DNA from: Dyadobacter alkalitolerans DSM 23607
GTDB taxonomy: Bacteria > Bacteroidota > Bacteroidia > Cytophagales > Spirosomataceae
Direction: 5' to 3'
NCBI RefSeq assembly: GCF_000428845.1
Contig: NZ_AUAS01000009.1
Location: 62,001 to 126,000, forward strand
Length of the DNA stretch: 64,000 bases
Part shown: positions 1-10,400 of the stretch, in pieces
Numbering within the stretch: position 1 is the stretch's first letter
Layout: each line of letters begins with the position of its first letter
Notes under the pieces: model-generated
Told to the model about the DNA's origin: nothing
What the model saw: only the letters and a program-made list of their open reading frames with translations
The model's database searches: none
Position numbers and translations under genes: made by a program

Positions 1-193
1 GCCAAACCGGGACTTTGCCCGAATCAGAGACTGAGAAAATCCGGCCGTTATCCAGAGTCAACGCCTGCCTGCCAACCCGGACGGAAATGTGTTTGTCAAT
101 AAATCCTTCCGCATACAGCTCAAATGCATTAATGCTGCCGACGCGCGAAACCTGACCGCAACATCCCAAAACCAGCAGCAAGACACGCCACAT
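1..193 (-). CDS. Lipoprotein fragment, left edge (partial)
   Basis: An open frame starts at the ATG whose first base is 193 and runs off the left edge after 64 codons. The start overlaps the stop of the GNAT gene by one base (TGATG on the minus strand), so the two are probably translationally coupled. The N-terminus MWRVLLLVLGCCG is a short hydrophobic signal with a plausible lipobox (VLGC). The following residues are soluble-looking and contain no motif I recognise. It is likely an exported lipoprotein of unknown function; the C-terminal part lies outside the window. Confidence 0.55.
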   Translation of the reverse strand, partial: MWRVLLLVLGCCGQVSRVGSINAFELYAEGFIDKHISVRVGRQALTLDNGRIFSVSDSGKVPVW

Positions 194-666
194 CAAATGA
201 CCCGCTCCATATAAATCGTTTCTTGGATAGGGTTAAAATAATAGGGCTCGATGGCCTGAAAGCCAAAGGATTCATAAAGTCTCCTGGCCTTGGTCATGCT
301 GCTCAAAGTATCCAGCCGGATCTTTTTGTAACCCAGCTTGCTTGCCGAAAGAATGGCGCTTTCAAGTAATGATCTACCAAAATTAAATCCCCGAAAATCT
401 GGGCGGACATACATGCGTTTTAATTCCGCCGTCTCGTCGTCCAGGCGCCTGATTCCCGTACAGCCGGCCAGCAGGTCGTCTTTGTAAACGAGCAGAAGCG
501 CGCCGGTTGGCTGGTCATATTGCTGGCGGATGAATTCCAGTTCTTTAGAAAAATTCTGGAATGACAGATCAATGTCGAGGGAGTTGGCATATTCTTCAAA
601 AAGCTCTTTCGCCTGTTCAAACTCCTGATCTGTTTCAGCTGTCTTGTAAATGGTCATTCCCGTCAT
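193..666 (-). CDS. GNAT family N-acetyltransferase
   Basis: This 157-residue cytoplasmic protein has the GNAT fold signature. Motif A is visible around residues 80-105: beta-strand residues ELKRMYV, then RGFNFGRSLLESAI, which fits the R/Q-x-x-G-x-G/A pyrophosphate loop that binds acetyl-CoA. The C-terminal ARRLYESFGFQ is the usual motif B helix and turn. The substrate cannot be read from sequence. A second in-frame ATG three codons in (MTIYK) is an equally plausible start. It is followed with a one-base overlap by the lipoprotein fragment at the left edge and lies divergent to the GH28 gene, so the 667-1022 gap probably holds both promoters. Confidence 0.85.
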   Translation of the reverse strand: MTGMTIYKTAETDQEFEQAKELFEEYANSLDIDLSFQNFSKELEFIRQQYDQPTGALLLVYKDDLLAGCTGIRRLDDETAELKRMYVRPDFRGFNFGRSLLESAILSASKLGYKKIRLDTLSSMTKARRLYESFGFQAIEPYYFNPIQETIYMERVI

Positions 667-1022
667 TACTGCGGTCGTTAAGCATGTAAGTCAGGTCGAA
701 AATAGTTGAAAAGGCCAACTATTTCATGGGGTAAATCTTCAAATAGGTTTTGAGGCAAAATAATCTTGTTATATTCCAAATTAGGCTTCTGGGAGAAGTT
801 TAAATATATGCCGATTTTAATATAAACAGGAATTATTTCAACCTGGATGCGGCGCTTTGAGAACGTTGCCGGTAACGTATGCATAAAAAAATTGTGGGGA
901 TGCGTTGCTCGTGATGTTAAATGCCATCAAATTAAGTTGACACTAAAATTAAAAAGCGCCTGGGATCGTCGAAAAGTTATATTCCGGCGCCATATTCAGC
1001 AGATCCATACCAACTCAATAAC
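667..1022. other. Divergent intergenic region with operator-like site
   Basis: This 356-base gap separates the minus-strand GNAT gene from the plus-strand GH28 gene. It is AT-rich and contains one clear structured element, the inverted repeat at 858-883. A 68-codon minus-strand frame inside it shows no recognisable domain and its start overlaps that repeat, so I do not call it a gene. No convincing -33/-7 promoter pair was found in front of GH28. Confidence 0.6.
858..883. promoter_or_regulatory. LacI-type operator candidate upstream of GH28
   Basis: A 26-base imperfect inverted repeat is centred between 870 and 871, with core ACGTTGCCGGTAACGT and outer half-site TGCA on the right. Nine of 13 positions are symmetric. 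The right half differs by one base (GGTAACGTATGCA against GGTAACGTGTGCA) from the site at 31380-31405 in front of the PUL 3 SusC. A CG-centred palindrome with TGCA ends is typical of LacI-family operators. No LacI-family gene is in the window. Confidence 0.5.
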
Positions 1023-2672
1023 ATGATGACTTTCAAATTACGATTCGCGAATATTGCTTTAATGGCGCTTTACTCGTTAGGCGCTGCCGCCCAGAGCAGT
1101 GAAACTTATAGCTGGACAAACTTGCCGAAGGCCCAGCAGCCTGTGTTCAAGCAAGATACGGTCCGTATTACAGCCTATGGCGCAACGCCGGATGGCCATA
1201 CATTGAATACGGAAGCCATCCATAAGGCCATTGATGCCGTGAATAAAAAAGGTGGAGGCGTCGTGCTGGTGCCGGCTGGACTCTGGATGACCGGGCCTAT
1301 TGTAATGAAAAGCAACATTAACCTGCATTTAAGTGAAAATGCAACCCTGCTTTTCACGCCCGACAAAACGAAATATGCCCTTACCGAAGGTTTTTATGAA
1401 GGGAAAAGCGCAGCCCGGAACCAATCGCCGATTTCGGGTATTGACCTCGAAAATGTTGCCATTACGGGCAAGGGCATTGTAGACGGCAATGGTGATGTCT
1501 GGCGTGCGGTGCATAAAAGCCAGTTGACCGAAAGCCAATGGAAGGAAAAAGTGGCGTCGGGAGGCGTTCTGAAAGACGATGGCAAAACCTGGTATCCGAG
1601 CCAGCAGTTCAAAGATGCCAGCACCGGAAATAAGAGCATGTTGCTCACGGCCGGCAAAAAGCCAGCGGATTTTGCTGATATGAAGGATTTCCTGAGGCCT
1701 AACCTCGTTGTTTTCAACAATTGTAAAAAGGTGTTGCTCGAAGGTGTAACATTCCAGAACTCGGCCGCCTGGTGTATCCACCCGCTCATGTGCCAGGATC
1801 TGACAATTCGAAACGTGCGCGTCAAAAATCCGGAATATGCGCATAATGGCGACGGAATGGATATCGAGTCCTGCAAAAACTTTTTAATTGAAGGCTGCAC
1901 GCTCGACGTTGGCGATGATGCCATTTGTATCAAATCGGGCAAAGATGAAGAAGGCAGGAAGCGCGGCATGCCTACTGAAAATGGTTTAATCAGAGATAAC
2001 ATTGTATATAACGGGCACGGAGGTTTTGTGGTAGGCAGCGAAATGAGCGGAGGGGCAAGGAATATTTTTGTTCAGAACTGCACATTCATGGGCACCGACA
2101 AAGGGCTTCGTTTCAAATCCGTGCGAGGCCGGGGAGGTGTGGTTGAGAAAATCTATGCGAAGGACATTTATATGAAGGACATTGCGCAGGAAGCGGTGTT
2201 CTTTGATCTGTTTTATTTTGTAAAATTTGCCACAGATGGCGCTCGTGACATGCGGGAAGTGGTGAACGAAGGAACGCCGGTTTTCCGCGATATGCATTTT
2301 GACAATATTGTTTGCAATGGCGCCACAAAGGGCGTGTTCATCCGGGGACTTGCCGAAATGCCTGTTCGGAACATTGTTATGGAGAATATGGTGTTAAAAG
2401 CAGAAAAGGGCATTGAGCTCACCGACGGCGATCAGATCCGGTTCAAAAATGTGAAGCTGATCACCGAGCATACCAAGCCGGTTATCTTCGTCGAAAATGG
2501 CACACAGATCCGTTTTGACGAGATCAGTTATAATGACAAAAGCGATGTTCTCATTTCAGTGAACGGAGAGAGAAGTGCAGACATTAGAATGAATAATACG
2601 GACTTGTCGAAAGCGCAAAAAACTAAGGAATTCAGCAAGGGTGCACAAGATAAAAGCCTGACATTAAAGTAA
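1023..2672 (+). CDS. Secreted GH28 polygalacturonase-family hydrolase
   Basis: This 549-residue protein has an N-terminal signal peptide (about residues 1-24, ending AAAQS) and a right-handed beta-helix of the GH28 family, which hydrolyses galacturonic-acid linkages in pectin. All family catalytic positions are present: D277 in NGDGMD, D298 and D299 in GDDAICIKSG, H332 in GHGG, and R363/K365 in RFKS. The 21-residue spacing between the first two aspartate sites matches fungal polygalacturonase. Sequence alone cannot separate endo-, exo- and rhamnogalacturonan-type activity. The gene stands alone, ahead of the PUL 1 sensor, but its upstream operator-like repeat matches one in front of PUL 3. 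An ATG one codon downstream is an alternative start. Confidence 0.92.
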   Translation: MMTFKLRFANIALMALYSLGAAAQSSETYSWTNLPKAQQPVFKQDTVRITAYGATPDGHTLNTEAIHKAIDAVNKKGGGVVLVPAGLWMTGPIVMKSNINLHLSENATLLFTPDKTKYALTEGFYEGKSAARNQSPISGIDLENVAITGKGIVDGNGDVWRAVHKSQLTESQWKEKVASGGVLKDDGKTWYPSQQFKDASTGNKSMLLTAGKKPADFADMKDFLRPNLVVFNNCKKVLLEGVTFQNSAAWCIHPLMCQDLTIRNVRVKNPEYAHNGDGMDIESCKNFLIEGCTLDVGDDAICIKSGKDEEGRKRGMPTENGLIRDNIVYNGHGGFVVGSEMSGGARNIFVQNCTFMGTDKGLRFKSVRGRGGVVEKIYAKDIYMKDIAQEAVFFDLFYFVKFATDGARDMREVVNEGTPVFRDMHFDNIVCNGATKGVFIRGLAEMPVRNIVMENMVLKAEKGIELTDGDQIRFKNVKLITEHTKPVIFVENGTQIRFDEISYNDKSDVLISVNGERSADIRMNNTDLSKAQKTKEFSKGAQDKSLTLK

Positions 2673-2775
2673 TAATTTCTAAATAACCTATATCATTATT
2701 CAACTAAAAACCATTAGTTTACGTTTTTTACAAAACACTGTAAATCTATTTGTCAGGTAAAAAATACTTTGGTTT

Positions 2776-3018
2776 ATGAGTTCAAATTTAGACGACAAGC
2801 GCAGGGAACTATTTGAGCTTCATAAGGCGAAATTAGGCACAGATATGCCGCTTATGAGGAAACCTGTTGAAAAAGTAGTTGTTGAGAAAAAAGTCGAACA
2901 GCCAAAACAACCAACTAGCAGAAAGAACAAGATTAAATATGCGGTAATTGCCGTGACGGGAATCGTTGTTGTGATTGAATTGCTATTTTTGGCAAAAGAG
3001 GCGGGTTGGTTGAAGTAA
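2776..3018 (+). CDS. Small single-pass membrane protein
   Basis: This 80-residue protein has a charged N-terminal half (LDDKRRELFELHKAKLG), a Lys/Val-rich linker at residues 34-52, and one C-terminal transmembrane helix (about residues 54-74) followed by a short tail. I do not recognise the family. It ends 16 bases before the HTCS start on the same strand, so the two are probably co-transcribed. A role linked to the sensor is possible but only inferred from position. Confidence 0.6.
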   Translation: MSSNLDDKRRELFELHKAKLGTDMPLMRKPVEKVVVEKKVEQPKQPTSRKNKIKYAVIAVTGIVVVIELLFLAKEAGWLK

Positions 3019-3034
3019 ACTGCGAGTGACTTAA

Positions 3035-6000
3035 ATGAAGGGGACGTTCCTTAAAAATCTGATAGGCCTTGGTCTGTTCTGCCTGGGCATGTTCCGTGTT
3101 TTAGCGGCCGAGAATGGGAGAGTGCTGCGCTATTCCCTGAAAGAGGGCTTGTCATTTGGCATAGTCAACAGCATTGTGCAGGATAAGCAGGGACTGATGT
3201 GGCTCGCAACCGGCGACGGGCTCAACCGTTTCGACGGCACATCGTTCAAAGTCTTCAAAAACAGTCCCGACGACAAGCAAAGTCTTTCCGGAAACTATGT
3301 CAAATCCGTTTTTTGCGACCGGGACGGCATCATATGGACCAGCTCCCGCAATGGTCTTAACAAATTCATTGCTGAAAAAGAGATCTTCGAACGCCACACG
3401 CCCATGCCTGACAAGGGCGTTTCGGGTACGGATGTAAGCGATATTTCCCAGGCCCGCGATGGCAACCTATGGATTTCGCTGAATGGAGCCGGGTTTGCAT
3501 TGTTTGATAAGAGAGCAGAGCGATTTACCTACTATAACAAGCAAAATCTCCCTAAACTCAATACAAATGCCATCCTGAGTGCATTCGAGGATTCGAAAGG
3601 GTTGCTATGGCTCGGCACACGGGAATCGGGAATTGATGTTTTGGAAGTTGGTCAAAACAGGAAGCTTTCAAAAGCGAATATGAACCTGACAAGCCTTCCT
3701 GCTACCCGCATTAACAGCATTTACGAGGACCATTTAAGCAACATATGGATCGCTTCGGCCAAAGGCCTGATTCTCTTTAAGCGGAATGAAGCCAGGTTCT
3801 ACGTGATCCATCTTCCTGGAAACCACCGGAGCGACATTTACCTGTCATTACGCGAAAACCACCGCGGGCAGCTGCTCGTAGGCGTTCAGGACGGCGGCGT
3901 GTACAGCCTGGACCTGACGCAATTAGCTGACCGTAAGCCGGAAGCATACTCATTTGAAAAGGTCAATAACTCACAAAACGAAGGCATTACGCAGCGTTCG
4001 GTCCAGACGATTTATATGGATGCCGATCGCAACATCTGGCTGGGCACTTATGGCGAGGGCGTTTACCTGATCAGCAGCATTCCGGAAAAATTTAAGAGTT
4101 TTGAAAAGAAAATACAGGATTCCCGTGCAGAAAGTTACTTGCGATTTTACGGAATGTGCGTGGACAAAGATGGCTATCTGTGGCTGGGAACGGATGGGGA
4201 TGGCATTTATAAAACCAAAAATTCGGGAGAAACCGTTAAACATTACGCGGTTACCAACGCCCCGGGCGGGCTGTCCGATGGTGCGGTCATAGCGGCGCAT
4301 CGCGGGCGCGACGAGTATCTGTGGTTCGGCACATATTCGGGCGGCCTTTTTCAGTATGATCCTAAAAAAGATACATTCAAACAATTTGCCAACATTCCCG
4401 GGGATCCGACCAGCCTGGGCAAGAATGATGTGCGTGTCGTTTATGAAGACCGCAAACGCAACTTGTGGGTAGGCACCAATGGCGGCGGGCTCGCGCTGCT
4501 CGACCGCCAAACCGGCAAGTTCCGGAACTTCGTAACCACAAACAGCAGCATTAATTCCAATGATGTCAGGGCGATCGAAGAGGATAGTAAGGGAAATCTC
4601 TGGATCGGAACCTATGGCGGCGGGCTTAACTATTTAAATGTTAGCACAATGCAGTTCAGGTCGTTTTTCAACGAGCCGGGGAAAGCAGGATATTTGTCAA
4701 ACCGCATCATTTTCTCGCTGCATTATGACGCCAAAGAAAGGTTATGGATCGGATCGGAGGGGAACGGGCTTTTGGTTTACGACATAAAAAACGGAACAAC
4801 AAAACATTTCACCGAAAAGAACGGTCTGGCAAATGATGTGATCTACGCATTTCAGGAGGAAAGCATTGATAATGTATGGTTTAGTACCAATAAGGGAGTG
4901 TCCCGGATCAATCTCCCCAGCAACCGCATCGACCATTACGACCAGAGCAACGGGTTGCAGGGCGGCCAGTTTAATCCCAATTCTACCCTTTACATTGCAA
5001 GCAGCAATGCCATGGTTTTTGGCGGCACCGAAGGCTGGAACCTCTTCGTGCCAACGGACATTAAACCGTCGGACTACAAGCCGAAAGTAATGATTACCGG
5101 GCTTCAGTTATTCGGGCAGAGCGTCGCCGTAGGTGCCAAAAAAGATGGAAAAGTCATTCTGGAAAAACAGATCGCTGATCAGGAAGAGATTGTTTTGCAG
5201 CCCAGTCAGTCGGTTTTTACGATTCAATACACCGCACTGAACTACGCGTATCCCGACCGTAATCATTTCGCATACAAGCTGGAAGGCCTCGATCAGGATT
5301 GGAACTATGTGCAAAACGAGCGCTCGGCGACTTACCGTTATCTTCCGCCGGGTGATTATGTGTTCAAGGTCAAATCGGCCAATCAGGATGGTGTATGGTC
5401 CGAGAATGAGGTGGGCTTGCATGTGCGCGTGCTGCCGCCGTGGTATCAGACGTGGTGGGCTTATTTGCTTTATATGGGCATTGCAGCGCTGGTGATATAC
5501 TATTACCAGCAATATAAGATCCGGCAGGCGCGCCTGAAATATGAAGTGCAGATGGCGCATTTCGAAACCCAGAAGGAGAAGGAGCTTAACGAAAAGAAGC
5601 TCGCCTTCTTTACACACATTTCCCACGAGTTCCGCACACCATTAACCCTGATTATCAACCCGGTAAAAGAGCTTCTACTCAAAGCCGAGAACCGCCATCC
5701 CGATCAAAACAGCCTCAATATTGTTTACCGGAATGCCAAACGCCTGCTAAGTATGGTGGATCAATTGCTGCTTTTTCGCAAGGCCGACCGGGAAGCAGAC
5801 AAGCTGAACCCGGCCATTCAGAACATTACCAAATTGGCGCTTGAAGTTTTTCAGTGTTTTACCCATCAGGCTGAGCAGAAGCACATTAACTATCAGTTTA
5901 TTAGTCCGAACGAAGACCTTGAACTGGTTGCAGATCGTGAAAAAATAGAGATCGCGCTTTTCAACCTGGTTTCAAATGCGGTCAAATACACGCCCAAAAA

Positions 6001-7228
6001 CGGAAGTGTAACATTGGAAATCGTTGAAACGGGCGATCAGGTGCAGATCACCGTCAGCGATTCGGGCCCGGGTATTCCCACAAATGTAGGCGACAGCATA
6101 TTCTCCGTCTTTCATCAATTCCATGACGGCCGGTTTCCTTCTAAGGGCGGTTTTGGCATTGGTTTATTTTTAACTAAAACTTTCATTGAAAGCCATTTCG
6201 GGAGCATTCATTACGAATCGGTTGTGGGCAGCGGGACTGTTTTCAAGGTTTTGCTCTGGAAAGCGCATCCGCAGTTGGTGTCCGCCGATCTGCCGTCCAT
6301 TGTGGAAGAAGGCAATTCTGTGTTGCTGGAAGAACTCTCGGAAGACGGTGCAATGCTCACGTCATCGGCCATTTCGCGTCACCAGCTAGTGGTGGAAGAG
6401 CTAAGTTCTGATGTAAAGACCATGCTGATCGTGGAAGACGACGCGGATATCAGGCAGTATATCGGCCAGGCTTTTGCAGGAAAATTCAAGCTTTTGCAGG
6501 CGGGGAATGGGGAAGAAGGCATCATGCTGGTCAGAAAACATTTACCCGACATTGTCATCAGCGACGTTTTCATGGATGGCATCAGCGGCATCGACATGTG
6601 CAGCCAGATCAAAAGCGACATGACATTGAGCCACATTCCCGTCATTCTGCTCACTGCTAGCACTTCCCAGGAATCGCGGCTGAAAGGCATTGAAGGCGGC
6701 GCGGACGATTACATCAGCAAGCCGTTTGACAAAGCATTACTGATGGCACGCGTGGACGCGATCCTGAAAAGCCGCAATGACCTGCAAAGATATTTTTACA
6801 ATGAAATCACATTGCAGGCCAATGATTCCAAAATCTCATCCGAGTATAAAGAGTTTTTGAAAGAATGTATCCGGGTTGTCGAGAACCATCTGACCGATCC
6901 GGACTTCTCCATTAAGGTGCTCGCCGCCGAGATCGGCATGAGCCATTCGACCTTGTATAACCGCATCAAATCCATATCCGGGCAATCCACCAACAGCTTT
7001 ATCCGCTTTATCCGCCTGCGCCGCGCAGCCCAGATATTGATTACGACCGACATCACGATTTCAGAGGTGGCTTACCAGGTTGGGATCAATGATATCAAGT
7101 ATTTTAGGGAGCAATTTCACAAGCTTTTCGAAATGAAGCCCTCGGAATATGTCAAAAAATACCGAAATCCGTTCCATGAGAATTTCCAGGTAAACAGGGG
7201 TGTTTTTCAAAACAAATTGGATAATTAG
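3035..7228 (+). CDS. Hybrid two-component system sensor-regulator (HTCS)
   Basis: This 1397-residue inner-membrane protein joins a periplasmic sugar sensor, histidine kinase, receiver and DNA-binding domain in one chain. After a signal peptide (about 1-25) come a dozen or more propeller repeats of the type LWIGTxGGGL (about 35-690), a Y_Y_Y domain (about 727-792) and a transmembrane helix (about 807-825). The HisKA domain has H864 in SHEFRTPL; the HATPase spans about 960-1075 with GGFGIGLFLT. The receiver starts near 1130 and carries phospho-acceptor D1177. An AraC-type helix-turn-helix ends the protein (about 1290-1385). HTCS proteins detect oligosaccharides released by PUL enzymes and activate the adjacent susCD operon, here the pair starting at 7436. 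Confidence 0.95.
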   Translation: MKGTFLKNLIGLGLFCLGMFRVLAAENGRVLRYSLKEGLSFGIVNSIVQDKQGLMWLATGDGLNRFDGTSFKVFKNSPDDKQSLSGNYVKSVFCDRDGIIWTSSRNGLNKFIAEKEIFERHTPMPDKGVSGTDVSDISQARDGNLWISLNGAGFALFDKRAERFTYYNKQNLPKLNTNAILSAFEDSKGLLWLGTRESGIDVLEVGQNRKLSKANMNLTSLPATRINSIYEDHLSNIWIASAKGLILFKRNEARFYVIHLPGNHRSDIYLSLRENHRGQLLVGVQDGGVYSLDLTQLADRKPEAYSFEKVNNSQNEGITQRSVQTIYMDADRNIWLGTYGEGVYLISSIPEKFKSFEKKIQDSRAESYLRFYGMCVDKDGYLWLGTDGDGIYKTKNSGETVKHYAVTNAPGGLSDGAVIAAHRGRDEYLWFGTYSGGLFQYDPKKDTFKQFANIPGDPTSLGKNDVRVVYEDRKRNLWVGTNGGGLALLDRQTGKFRNFVTTNSSINSNDVRAIEEDSKGNLWIGTYGGGLNYLNVSTMQFRSFFNEPGKAGYLSNRIIFSLHYDAKERLWIGSEGNGLLVYDIKNGTTKHFTEKNGLANDVIYAFQEESIDNVWFSTNKGVSRINLPSNRIDHYDQSNGLQGGQFNPNSTLYIASSNAMVFGGTEGWNLFVPTDIKPSDYKPKVMITGLQLFGQSVAVGAKKDGKVILEKQIADQEEIVLQPSQSVFTIQYTALNYAYPDRNHFAYKLEGLDQDWNYVQNERSATYRYLPPGDYVFKVKSANQDGVWSENEVGLHVRVLPPWYQTWWAYLLYMGIAALVIYYYQQYKIRQARLKYEVQMAHFETQKEKELNEKKLAFFTHISHEFRTPLTLIINPVKELLLKAENRHPDQNSLNIVYRNAKRLLSMVDQLLLFRKADREADKLNPAIQNITKLALEVFQCFTHQAEQKHINYQFISPNEDLELVADREKIEIALFNLVSNAVKYTPKNGSVTLEIVETGDQVQITVSDSGPGIPTNVGDSIFSVFHQFHDGRFPSKGGFGIGLFLTKTFIESHFGSIHYESVVGSGTVFKVLLWKAHPQLVSADLPSIVEEGNSVLLEELSEDGAMLTSSAISRHQLVVEELSSDVKTMLIVEDDADIRQYIGQAFAGKFKLLQAGNGEEGIMLVRKHLPDIVISDVFMDGISGIDMCSQIKSDMTLSHIPVILLTASTSQESRLKGIEGGADDYISKPFDKALLMARVDAILKSRNDLQRYFYNEITLQANDSKISSEYKEFLKECIRVVENHLTDPDFSIKVLAAEIGMSHSTLYNRIKSISGQSTNSFIRFIRLRRAAQILITTDITISEVAYQVGINDIKYFREQFHKLFEMKPSEYVKKYRNPFHENFQVNRGVFQNKLDN

Positions 7229-7256
7229 CCGATTCAGTTACAAAATTTCTTTTCCA

Positions 7257-7289
7257 AGCGCCCGATTTTTCCTGAATCGGGCGCTTTTT
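7257..7289 (+). terminator. Rho-independent terminator after HTCS
   Basis: A perfect 11-bp stem (AGCGCCCGATT at 7257-7267 with AATCGGGCGCT at 7275-7285) encloses a 7-base loop and is followed by a T run. It lies 28 bases after the HTCS stop and separates the regulator transcript from the susCD operon. Confidence 0.85.
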
Positions 7290-7348
7290 ATTGATATACC
7301 CCCTTCTTAATGTGAAAATGACCCCTGTCGGTCAAATACAAATAATCA

Positions 7349-7356
7349 TACTTTTG
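7349..7356 (+). promoter_or_regulatory. Candidate -7 box for PUL 1 susCD
   Basis: TACTTTTG matches the Bacteroidota -7 consensus TAnnTTTG exactly and lies 80 bases before the SusC start. No TTTG-like -33 element is visible at the usual distance upstream, as expected if an activator such as the neighbouring HTCS is required. Confidence 0.4.
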
Positions 7357-7435
7357 ATTGATCAATTCATAAAAATGGCGACATGCTTTTTTTGTGCTGA
7401 CAACCAATTACCTTAATTATTTTAAACATTGATTT

Positions 7436-10400
7436 ATGATAAAATCTTTTCGAAGCAAGTGGGCTTTGCCTGGAATGCTTAACGAAACTGAGGGCAGGAT
7501 GTGGAAGCATATCCGGCTGACTTTGTTCCTGGCCGCTGCAGCGTTTTTCTGCTACACGCAGGTTGCTGTCGCGCAGTCTGCAATCACGGTAAAAGGAACG
7601 GTTACTGCCGACAACGGCGACGCACTTCCGGGCGCCAGCGTAATCTTAAAAGGAACCTCGACAGGAACGACGACTGACGCAGACGGGAAATATTCACTCA
7701 ACATTCCCGACGCCAACGGCACGCTCGTATTCACCTACATTGGCTATATCAACCAGGAAGTTGCTGTGGCTAACCGCAGTGAAATCGACGTGAAACTCGT
7801 GACCAATGACAAAACATTGCAGGAGATCGTGGTGGTAGGATACGGCACACAGAAAAAAGCAACATTAACCGGCTCGGTGTCGGAAGTAAAGGGTGCTGAC
7901 ATTGTGAAAAGTCCGCAGCCAAATCTATCCAACTCACTGGCAGGCCGTTTTTCGGGTTTCGTTGCCAATAATAGGGGCGGAGAGCCGGGTTATGACGGTT
8001 CCAGCTACACCATCCGCGGTTTCGCATCCACAGGAAACAATGACGTGCTGATCGTGGTCGACGGGATTCCTGGCCAGGTGGGCGGTTTGGAACGTTTAGA
8101 CCCTAATGACATTGAAAGCATTTCTATCCTGAAAGACGCTTCGGCAGCTGTGTACGGAAGCCGCGCTGCAAACGGTGTGATCCTGGTTACGACCAAAAGG
8201 GGAACAACAGGCAAGCCGGTGATCTCTTACAGCTTCAACCAGGGTTTCTCATCGCCAACCAGGCTTCCAAACCTGGCCGACGCCCCGACATACGCATCGA
8301 TTTTGAACGAAATCGACTACTATAACAACCCTGCCGGCGGCATGAACCAGTTTTATACAGCCGAAGAAATTGAGAAGTTCAAAAACGGATCGGATCCATT
8401 GAACTACCCGAACACCAACTGGCAGAAAGAGACGCTGAAAAGTTTTGCATTGCAAAATCAGCACAATCTTGGCATCAATGGTGGAACGGAGAATGTAAAA
8501 TATTATGTGTCGTTGGGGACGATTTACCAGGATGGTTTGTATAAAAAAGGCGCTACGAAATACAAGCAATACAATTTCAGGTCGAACATTGACGCTAATG
8601 TAACGCAGGATTTTAAAGTAAGCCTGTCTTTATCAGGCCGTCAGGAAAACAGACAATTTCCTATTTCTTCTGCGGGAAATACTTTCCGCTCCATTTACCG
8701 CGCTTACCCAACCGTTATCTCGCGCTACCCGAACGGAAATTACTCGACAGGCGTGGAAAACAGCAATCCGGTCGTGTTAGGAACGGATATGGGTGGAACC
8801 ACAAACAACCCGACCTCAGTTTTTAACGGGATCGTTCGTGCCAGCTACAACATGCCGTTTGTAGAAGGGCTGTCGGCTGACGGGTTTTACTCCGTGGATA
8901 AATCATTCAATTTTTCCAAAAGTTTCAGCACGCCTTACACGCTTTATAACTATAATGGCGACACCGGCGCTTATAATGCAGTGGTAACGGGTGGTTCTGC
9001 GGGCCTTGCTTCGCTCACGCAATCGCAATTGAACATTACCAACATTACCCAGAACATCCGGGTGAGCTTTTTGAGACAACTGGGCAATCACAATGTAAAT
9101 GCATTCGTCGCTTACGAGCAGAACAAGCGCAACGAAGTGAAATTCGACGCTTCCCGCATCAACTATCCGACGGTTTCCACACCGGAACTTTCGCAGGGAG
9201 GTGCAGCGGCAACGGACAAAAACAACTCCGGAAGCAGCTATAACTTCACCCGCAAAAGTGTGATAGGGCGTATCGCCTACAATTTCAGCGAAAAATACCT
9301 GGCCGAAGTGCAGGCACGTATCGATGGTTCATCAGTATTCCCGAAAGGAAAGCAGTTTGGGTTTTTCCCTTCTATATCAGCAGGTTACCGTATATCGGAA
9401 GAGGATTGGTTTAAAAACAGCGTGAATTTTATCAATGATCTGAAAATCCGTGCTTCCTATGGTTCACTGGGTAATGATAATGTGGGTCAATTCCAGTATT
9501 ACAACAATTACTCGTTCGTAAACCAGTATGTGCTGGGTTCCAATGTGATCACGCCGGGTATCGACCTTACCAAACTTGCCAACCCGAACATTACATGGGA
9601 AGTTGCCAAGAAAATGGACATTGGTCTGAATGCGGTTTTCCTGAAAAATTTCAGTCTGGAAGTGATTTATTTCCAACAGAAAAGATCAGATATCCTCGCA
9701 GCCAGAAATGCTTCCATTCCGAACACTTCCGGTATAGTTAACCCGTTCAAAACGAATGATAACACGCCATTGGTGCCGGATCAGAATATTGGAAAAGTGA
9801 ATAGCGCGGGTTTTGAGGCTACATTGGGCTACAACCATTCAGGCACATTCCGCTACAACATTTCAGGAAACGTGACTTATGCAAAAAGCAAGGTTGTGTT
9901 TATAGACGAGGCACCGGGAACATTGGATTATCAGCGTCAGACAGGCGGGCCGCTTTATACCAACCTGCTGTATAACTCAATTGGCATTTTTCGCACGCAG
10001 GCCGAACTGGACGCATATCCGCACCTGAAAGGCGCTCAACTGGGAGATTTAATCCTGGAAGATTACAACGGCGACGGCCAGATCACAGCCGACGACCAGA
10101 CCCGGACACCTTACGGCAATGTGCCTTTGCTTACTTACGGATTGGTTTTGAATGGCGGTTACAAAGCGTTTGATGCATCGGTTGTTTTCTCCGGCCAAGG
10201 CATGGTAAGCCAGTATGTGCTTCCCGAATCCGGCCAGGTAGGAAACTTTTACAGCAGCTGGGCCGACAACCGTTGGAGCCCGGCCAACCCCGAAGGATCT
10301 TATCCGAGAGTGGATACACGGGCTTCGTCTTCGATCAACGGCGGGCTTTATGCCAACACATTCTGGCTGGATAATGCATCCTTTGTGCGTTTGAAAAACA

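Noticed and set aside
678..884. 68-codon minus-strand frame between GNAT and GH28
   Set aside because: No domain or signal, AT-rich composition, and its start overlaps the operator-like repeat; more likely a chance frame in a divergent promoter region.
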